From: Phoronis ovalis
Taxonomy: Eukaryota; Phoronida; Phoronidae
Direction of reading: 5' to 3'
Assembly (NCBI GenBank): GCA_028565635.1
Contig: JAOXYB010108936.1
Span: forward strand, 1 to 20,900
DNA length: 20,900 nucleotides
Shown here: in pieces, positions 1-9,300 of the stretch
Layout of the letters: the number at the start of each line of letters is the position of its first letter
Position numbering within the stretch: position 1 is the first letter of the stretch
The notes under the pieces: generated by a model
What the model saw: the letters and a program-made list of their open reading frames with translations, nothing else
Database searches by the model: none
Told to the model about the DNA's origin: nothing
Position numbers and translations under genes: made by a program

Positions 1-158
1 TATTTAGGGATTTAGGGATTTAATCAATTTCACTTTGTCATTAGATAATGAATAGCTTTCAGAAAATTTGATTAGGCATATAACTCACCTTGTACTTATA
101 AATTAACAAGAATTAAGTTACCATATTTGAATTTTTTCCTTTCTATTCTTTATTTCAG

Positions 159-318
159 ATTCTAAACAGAAAAAGAAGAAGTTCAAGCCAATGAAAGCAT
201 TAAAGAGTTTATTTGGTGGGAAAAAAAGCAGCCGTGCAAAGTCTAAAGATGGTGGAAGTGTTTCCAAAGCAAAATCGACAAGTGAACTACTTGTGGCCCA
301 GAAGCAAGAGGAAGTTCG
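159..318 (+). CDS. CRACD: CRACD-like exon 1 of window (basic N-terminal region)
   Basis: The exon follows a long pyrimidine tract and TTTCAG, and ends at CG|gtacaa. It is entered after one base of a codon and left after two. The translation is strongly basic: SKQKKKFKPMKALKSLFGG, then KK and a Lys/Ser-rich stretch ending in STSELLVAQKQEEVR. The K-x-L-F-G-x-K-K pattern resembles the basic N-terminus of long vertebrate CRACD isoforms. It could serve membrane or phosphoinositide binding, but that is inference. The initiator codon is not in the window. Confidence 0.75.
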
Positions 319-3300
319 GTACAAACATTGAATTCACCTATTTATGTATTTCCTTTGCTTAACATACATATGTAGGCTGTTGCTGACTGGTCTGGCTGTG
401 GTGTTGTATTTGAAGCCAAAAGAAAGAAAAATATGGCAAAATTGTCATCTGCATATTATGCACCTTTTTTTAATTGCCTGTTTTCAAGTTACGATAAAGA
501 TTATCATGTGCTCAAACATTTATTACCTCTCAGGAAATAAGGGCAAATGGTTTGCAGTTTCTTGAAATGTAATTATGCTAAATATGTTCAGATCAAACAT
601 GTTTGTATTTTGTGTTATTTACTTTATTCCAGAATTGCTAGTCCTAATGCATTAAATAGCAACATGTCTATGTCAGCAGATAGCGTCTTCTCTCCTGAAA
701 GTGTCAAAGATTCGCCTAAAGGAAAACCTGAAAAGGCCGTGTCACTAGAAGCACTGTCAACAAGTGCTGGTTTGAAGGTATGTCATCATTATTGTCATAA
801 GGTGTAAGTTAAGCTGGGATTGAAATCTCTGCTAACCAAAGTTTGTTGGACACTTGGTCATACAGGTGCTTTCCCTCCAGGCCTTCAGCAATTTGTGTCC
901 ATCCTAAAGGTAGGGTCTCATGTTCATTAGGAATATATTTTGATGTGTGTTTATAATTTAATTGATTTGTTTAGTTACCCAGTGGCTTGATTAGTGCAAC
1001 ACAAGATGTGTTATTTCCAAAGCAGGTAATAGCTTGATGTCATCACTAAGAAAGGCATTTTGTTTAATCATGCATAGAATGTACTCTGATACTTGTTACT
1101 TTTAAAAGAAATAATTCTAGATTCACCTAAAACAAGAATCATGTCTAGTATTTGTATAGCATTCAGTTAAACAAAACTTTTTGACATGTGTAATTTTAGC
1201 TAAAGAATGTTTGATTGTTTGTATGTGTGTAGTAGTTCCAAAGATTATCACTTCTTGGAGCCACTGTTTATGTTGTGGAGAGCAGATGTTACTTCTAAAC
1301 AGACTATTTTATGAATAATTGATAGAAATTCCTTAGAAATGTTAACTGTTCAGGTGTGTTTGTGTTTCATTGTCTAAGGCAATGGTACTTGCAAATTAAT
1401 GTTTTGAGTGCACTGTTTTAAATAAGTAAAGGCTTAATATAAAAAAGATAATCTTAATTTTAGCTGGTGTTGTACTAAAAATTGAGTAAATGTACACTGG
1501 CTAAAGAAATTTTAAATGAATGAATATATGAACAATTTATCGATAAATCTGTATTTGAAATTCAACAGAATGAAAAATGATTGATTTGATATGTTAATGA
1601 GGTCGTAGAATAATACAGTTGTTTTATATTGAAGCCCTCATTATCTGACTTAACATTATAAATGTCATTGTATGTATGATATGCAGAGGAGAATTAATTC
1701 TATAGTAGTTGTTCTTGCAATAGAAGTTTTCATTCAGATTAGTTGTAGTACTGTTATATAGTGTAGATCATTATTAATTTCACAATATGAGGAAATCTGG
1801 AAATTCTCAGGTAAGCGAAAATTGACTTTGTGAATGCATATTAGCATTTCTCCTTGGCTGTTGTTATGCAGGACTAATATCATAGACCTTGTCCTAATAT
1901 ACAGAATTTTGTGTAACATTGCAAAATGTTTCCAGACAAATGGAAACAAAAATTTTGTTTCTATTTGTCTGGAAATTGTAAGTAAGCATTCAGTACGGAT
2001 AATTTTACCTGTCACTATGAAGATTACAGAAGGTAGTCAGCTGATTTTTTATTTCGCTTTGTTGTGCTGTATAGTTTAGACGATCATTTTATCGGTCTGT
2101 CACAATAAGATATTTTTACACACTATTAACAATAAAAGGTAAGTTTGATAAGACTTCTTAGTTATAGCCATGCTATGCTGTATTAAACCTTAAAATCAAC
2201 TGCTCTGCTCTGTTCATTGTAATCTGGCATTTCATTTAAAACAAACAGTCAATATTTAAGTGCACCTTTTATTTTCTGTGTAATCATGTGTTTCTATTAA
2301 TAAGTGATCTGTATTAATTCTTTGTTATTTCAGTAATCATTTCTTGTATTATTTTCTGCTTTATTATTAGTTATAATCCCTTGTGCATGAATAAGTAGCA
2401 TTTAATTTACTATATAATAATGCTTGTTGATGTAAAATATTTTTACCAGCTCTTTCTTACTCTATAACTCTTATGCATATGAAAATCCTGTAACAAACTA
2501 ACTGTTTTGAAACTAAACTATTCCAGGCAGAATTATTTACGAAGATCCATTCTCGACAAAGTGATGAGGGTCTACCAAATAGCCTTGTTGGCTCCCAAAA
2601 CATGGCCGACATTTTCGGTGCCGGAATTAGGGTACTGTGTGTGTGCTATGCTGGCTTAATTGAAATTTTACCCTATGCTGCCATATATGTTTATACAAAT
2701 AATGCATATGCATACCATAATCAACCTTTACCATTAGTAAAGGAGGAATTGTAGTTTAAAATATTTCTGGCATTGTAAGTTAGATATAAATAGTACCTGA
2801 TTAGATTCCTATCTACAGACTTGGCTGCATTCATGTCAAGCCAAAATATGTTCCTAAAGAGTGCAAATACAGGCAACATAGGCTGTGGGTTGTATAGTAA
2901 AGACATTGTTTCCAATTTCTTAACATATTTACTTTGGTGTTGGCTGCTGTATTATGTGGTGCTGCATTGCTTTACATACTGTTTCTATGGCTTGAATGCA
3001 GCTTTCTAAAAGATTGCAGTATTATGAAGAATTGCTGGCACCCAAGTTCAGTAGCCAAAAAGTCAGTTAGCTTATCACAGTTTCAAATATATTTTTAAAG
3101 TAACTCTGACTGTTGTTCTTGCTTACAAACCATGCAGTTTCCTCATAGGGATCATAGGGATCCGATCCTGAATTTTATTTTAATACCTTGTCAACATGAT
3201 TGTATGCATTCAAAGTTTCTGATATTTGGGTATGATCTTAGCAAGTATTAGGATTATTTTTTTTGAAACCAAGTTCCCCATTTTGTGAATGTTTGCTTTA

Positions 3301-6300
3301 GATTTTCTTGAAATTAGATATTAGTCAGAAACTGTCACAGTATTGTAGGAGCAGTTACCTGCTTTTATAACACAGGTGTCATTTCTTCTCATTATTAGTT
3401 AAGCTTATAACTTAAGCTCTGTTTGATATGTCAGATCAGTAATTTTCTCTTTTTGATCAATATTTTTGACCTTAAATTATATATTCTTTTTGTATAACAA
3501 GTTATTGCAGCTCAAATTTTCATCTTCTACGTTATTTGAATGTTGTTTAAGTTCAGGGTGCCACACAATAATATATTGATTTTCATTTTTATGCCGGGCC
3601 ACTGTGTGGATGGGCATATAGTTGTAGACTATGTATCATTGGCAGCATCATATGTAATACTTTCTTGTCTCGCGATATCTGCTTCAGTTTGTACCCTATC
3701 AGCTTCATATTCGGTAGTGGGTAAATAAGGGTCAAATTGCAGGTCAGTTATAATTTTGATCTTGATTATTTCCAATATGACCAACTGGTGGCCATGTTTG
3801 TTCTTGTGAGGCACATCATGTTGCCCCCTGGAAAGATGAAGGTGGATTCATGAAGATCAAAGGTTGAATGGTGTATTAGGCTAGGTGATATTTTACAATG
3901 ACTTGGAAAGAAATGCCGATCTGAATATTCAACATTTTTTGTTGTGTGTGACATTTTTTTTGTCTTGCATGAAATTTTTCAGTTTTTACCCTATCAGCTT
4001 CATATTTGGTACAGGTCAAAGTACAGGCTGACTGGCGGCCATGTTTCTTCCCCAGAGGGTGTGTCACGTTACAAGGGGTTCATATTTTAATATTTTTGGT
4101 ATAGAATTGGTCTCAAAATTGATGGCACACCATCACCCAAATACATAACTGAGCAATCCCCATGAAGAAAGTACATAGCAGACCTGGATTTAGAATGTCA
4201 GTAAGAAACCAATCGTAAACTCTTTACTTTTGTAACTATATCCACATGGTCATATATGTCATATTAGTCCTTTGCATTGTATATGTGTATTAGTGAATAA
4301 TTATATGAAGCTCTATGATTAGATGTGTTCTGCTAGAGCTTTCTTTGTATAAAAGTAGTAGATAGAGGAAAACTTTTTACTGATGATACAAATTTCTGTA
4401 CATATGGTATATAAATTTCACGTGGACTCGGTCACAAATTGATAATATTGCATAATCGAGCCATTATTTTTGTTATGCATTTGCATGATTCTCCAATGCC
4501 TGCATGTTTTTGTTTGTAGCCTGAAATGTCTGCTAGCCAAGAAAGTGATAATAGCTTAATCAGCATGGGCAGTGAATCAGAAGATGTATGTATCTTGATA
4601 ATTATAATTGCCTTTGCATATTTGTTCGTAAATTATCCCTCCTAATTTGCTATGATTACATACATGTTATGCGATAATTGCATTGTAGTGTTTTAGAAAA
4701 ATTGCTTCTTGTGCATGATTTTTGTGTAAATTGTGATTGCCTGAAACCATCAGAGCAATCAAGGCTATTTTTAATAATGTGCTTGTGTCATTATAAGATG
4801 TAGCTATAGCAATCAGTTTCTAAAAGGCATGGTATACCTATGTTATAAGCCTTTTAGACAATAATATGTTGGAATGCTTACATTTATAACCCAGTATTAC
4901 TTGATTAGCTGTTTTATATTTATTTTATGCTAACTACAAATATCTGCAACTAAATACATGTAGAGTTACTGGAGAGTGCTTCCTTACAAAGATCAACAGT
5001 GTACGACAGATTTAATATGTGTTGATCATATCAATTTTTTTCAGGAGTTTTTCAATACATCATGGCATGTTGGCGTGGGACCCTCCATCTCAGTTTCGTC
5101 TGCACCAGGTATAGTATGAAATTGCTCTTTTTAATTTACATTGTGATTTTTGTTTATGTCTGAAGTGTGTTTATCCACCATTCTGAAAAGTATGGAATTT
5201 TATTTTCATTGCTTCTATAATTAAAACGACTGGAGTGATTTGATTAATTTGACTACAAGTTGCATGAATATTTTGACTGTCCTGTCACATTGCAGGATTT
5301 ACTGTATTTTTGATTTGTGACGTAATGCTCATACAGTATGCATATGGGTGTTGATGTTATCTATAGAAACATAGTTTTATCTGAGTAAGAATCTTTTGAA
5401 CTCACAAATATCTGAAGTACAGCTAATGAGACATTACGAGCCAATTGACAAGTGTATAACAAACAACATGACAGAAATTTGCAAATAAATGTAACAGAAG
5501 TAAAAAATACGCATCTATTGGCTTGCATTGTGTCTATACGCATCTAGGTAACTGAAGTAAAAAATATACATCTATTGGCTTGCATTGTATCTATACGCAT
5601 CTATGTAACTGAAGTAAAAAATACACATCTCTGTAACTGAACTAAAAACATGCATCTGCTGGCTTATATTATATCTATACACATCTCTGTAACTGAAGTA
5701 AAAAATACACATCTATTGGCTTGCATTATATCTATTCACATCTATATAACTGAAGTAAAAAATACACATCTATTGGCTTGTATTATATTGCACTAGTTTT
5801 TTTTGTACAGGGTTGCTTTCATTTTTCCCTTAGTGTATAACCATTCTTACTAACTGGTTGGTATTTTTGCAATCTGAATAAATCCATCCGTTAGTGTTCC
5901 GTACCTTCTAAACTAATGTCTGGGCTTAACCATAGTCAATTTTTGTTTATTATCTCGAAAAGCAGAAGAACGATAATCCCTTTATTTATGTATCTGCGAA
6001 AGTTTTGAAACCAATCAAATTGCAGCTTACAATCATAGGTATAACAGTAGTCTTAAGCCGGTAGCTAGTAAAATCCTAGTGATCACACATTCTCTCCTGC
6101 CAGTGTTTATCTATTGTTTGTTAAGCAAGAAGCTGGCCTCCGGCGATACCTATTCAGAATGACTCACCATGATAGAATAGATGTGGTAGACGATGATGGA
6201 TCATGCAGAGAGAAAGGCTTATCTCGGTTGGTAAAGTCGGGTCAAAAGTTTAATGACGTATTTATTTTGCTCTTGTTATATTCAAGGAATATAACAACAA

Positions 6301-9300
6301 TTAACTATGGTTAAGTCTAGTTGAGATGGTACGGTACACTAACGGATGGATTTATTCAGACTGATATTTTTGGTGACATCTGACCATATGAAAATTCCCA
6401 ATGAAGTCGTCTAATGTACCTTTTTGTAATCACATAGTAAGAAATTAACTCTGTCATGACTAAAAGTTTCAAGTTATTTGCCAAATGGATATAACCAATT
6501 ACTTATAGCGTATTTTTCAATTTAAAATGAATTATCTACATGTAATATACCCTATCTATGGACTATGCTATCTATTCTAGACCCGTCTGTTGACTTTGAC
6601 TTTGATGCAGTAGGAACAACTGCTGCACTAAAGAATGAAGCTGCTCGCCATAAATTGTCTGTTCGGCCCAAAGCTAGAAGGGCTTCCTCATTTGCCAAAA
6701 GAATTTCCCCGGTAGGCTATAAAGATTTTTAAAGAAATTTTGAAATAAAATAAGATCTTGCATTACTGTCCATTTCAAGATTATGATTTTATATTTGTTA
6801 CAATGTTTGTGTTGGAGCTATAGAGAAAGGTACCATTCTTATAATTGATATCCAAAATAAGGTATTTGTATATCTTTCCTTCACTAAATTTTATATTCAC
6901 TACTGGACTGTATACTATGTAACTTTTGTCATAAATAACATTAATTTTGTGCTGAACATATTGAATATTCCAACTGAAAGTATTAGATTCCTGCATAGGT
7001 TATGTTAATACTGTAATGTAACAATATTAAGCGCTAGACTTTTTTTTTGATGATATAAGTGTAATTCTTGTGGAAATAGATAAAATTCTTTCCTTCAAAT
7101 CATACAGTTTTTGTTTATTTTTAATTTGAAATATTTATCTTGCTGGCAAGCTGACCTGTGAAAATTTAGAAATACAAGATTTTGATTTTAAAATATAAAA
7201 TCGTGAAAAGGCAGTATTTTACTGTTTTTTGTAAAAACGTTTAGTTTCCTGAGTATGGTAATGCACCAAGTGTCAAGCTTGATCTTGTATATTTCTAGAA
7301 CACAAAACCTGCTATGCCAAGTGTGAAGGAAGAGACACCTCCAAAAGAAATAGATTCTTCCGATGGTAAGATGTTGTTTTTGATCTTTTAAGGATAGGCA
7401 CAGCAATTGTAATGTTGGTGTCATATCTTTTTGGGCAATAAATGAGAATTCATACAGAATTTCGAAATTTATGCCATTGCAACTAACTGTTGAACTGGAA
7501 GTAGAGAAGAATGGGAAGCAAAGTTACACAAGCAATGAAACCAAAACATGAGAAGCCTTATAAAAAGCTTCTTATGTATAAAACAAAACTAGACAGTCCT
7601 TTTGACTATAATTGCAAATTCTATGATGTTAAGCATCTGGAGGTAACAGCCTGCTTACTCGATTATTGTCTAAAAATGCATGTTATCCTTACAGGTGCTG
7701 TACAAGCCAGTATTCCAGAGAAAAGTAAAGATGAAAAACAACAGGTAAACAAATTAGAAGAAAAGGTGACTCCACCAGCCACTAAGCCAAAACCAGATTT
7801 AAAGCTTGCTATTGTGTCACGTAGTGATACTAACGATGAAGCATCAACAACACCAGAGAACAAGTCTCCTGCTAGCTGTGTCACAAAAAGTATGCTAGAT
7901 GAGGTGAAATTAAGGCAGCCTAAAGTAGTATCACCGACTGAAAATACAGAGAAAATCAACGACGGAACTGAGTTTACAAAAGCTGTGGAGAAGATAAAAA
8001 GAACTTCACAAGATCTGGAAGAAAAACTCCAAAAAGCTAGGAAGGAAACTAAGAAAAGTTCAGAATTAAAGAAAGCACTTGATCGCGTGAAACATAAGTC
8101 TGGAGAGGTAGAAGATTCCGGGGTTGTGTCCGCACAAAATAAACAAGAAACAGATGATATGGAAAAACAAAAACGTGTTAGTGCTTCTTTTGAGGTAATT
8201 CCGGACAAACAAAAAAATGACAGCATTGAAAACATAGAAATAAAGACAGAACCTGTAAAACTAATAAAACCAGCAGTGCCACGTGATAGCAAAAAAAGTG
8301 ATAATGTACAAAAAGATGAACTTGAATCTATAAAGTTAAAATCTCTTAAAAAAACAGAGATAGTTACAGATCAAAAGGATAAAAAGAATGATGCGGAAGA
8401 TGAAGCTGAAGTTAAGAATATGTCTGTAAGTGAACGCATGAGTTTATTTGGAGCACAAAAGAAAATCCATAAAAAAACAAAACCACACGAGCGCAGTAAA
8501 ACTGTTGAAGTTGAATCGTTACCTTCCTCTGTAATTGAAAACAAAGAAAGTAGTAGCCCACGTTCTTTATCATATAGTAAAAGTTTTCATGGTACATCGG
8601 GGTCTCCAGCTATTAAATCTAAAGGCGTGATAAGGCAGCAGTCTGGCAGTAGTCCAGATGAGAATAGCACAACATCTCCTGTTAATGTAGAGCCTAAAAG
8701 TGTTTTAATAAGAAGTAATAGTACGGATAGTTCTGTACCAGAGTGGATAAAGCAAGCAAGGAAGCGACAAGCAGAGAGAGAAAACGAAGACAAAGAGAGT
8801 AAAAATGCGCCAACTGAAAAAGAAGTCTCTAAAACTGCACAAAGTATCCCAAAATTGAATAAAACTACTTCATCAGAAAAACTAGTTCCAAAACCAACAG
8901 AGACTTTACCTAAAGCAATAGCAATTGAGGATAAAGGAAAGTCGAACACATCTATAAAGAAAACACCGGAGAAAATAATAGAAATAGCTAAAACAGACAA
9001 CTCAGACAGTTGTATACCAACTTGGAAAGCGAATTTAAAGTCTAAAAAATCTGTTGAGAAAAAGAATTCGAACAGTAGCAAAGATATCGTTATTGAAGAA
9101 AAGCCACAGACTATGAAACCAAGTGAATTAAAGACCCAGTCGTTGGGTAGAAATGTGAGGTTAGAGAGTCCTCCACCATCACCAGAGAAAAAAACACAAA
9201 GTAATAAAGAAAGGAAATTAAGTGGCAGCATTAAGGTATGATTTGCCTCTGTTTATTTTAAATAAATTTATGCATTAACCTTGTGGTTTCGTGTGTCAAA

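Larger units (their letters stand above)
5109..6580 (+). other. CRACD-like intron 5 of window, repeat-rich
   Basis: The 1472-bp intron contains a 57-bp tandem array (5491-5790) and, about 80 bp further on, a 495-bp terminal-inverted-repeat element (5870-6364). The rest is AT-rich sequence without visible features. Confidence 0.7.

Noticed and set aside
1-25. Telomere-like TTTAGGGA words at the left edge
   Set aside because: There are only two copies, inside the intron of a normal gene, so this is chance or a tiny duplication.
1734-2079. Overlapping open frames on both strands near the palindrome
   Set aside because: They lie in an intron, are AT-rich and overlap head-on. Neither shows a domain or codon pattern of a real protein.
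6114-6314. Open frame inside the transposon remnant as a transposase fragment
   Set aside because: It is short, has no DDE or zinc-finger pattern and no recognised similarity, and it runs into the inner inverted repeat.
7511-7694. ATG at 7511 as the true start of the exon-8 protein
   Set aside because: A good acceptor at 7694 with a phase matching exon 7 explains the boundary better, and the extra residues show no family similarity.
7663-8292. Antisense open frame of 209 codons opposite exon 8
   Set aside because: It is a shadow of the Lys/Glu/Ser-rich exon, whose antisense has few stops. It has no start context, no domain and no splice logic.
8587-9231. Antisense open frame of 214 codons opposite exon 8
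   Set aside because: Same cause as the neighbouring antisense frame; the Phe/Leu/Ser-rich product mirrors the A-rich sense strand.
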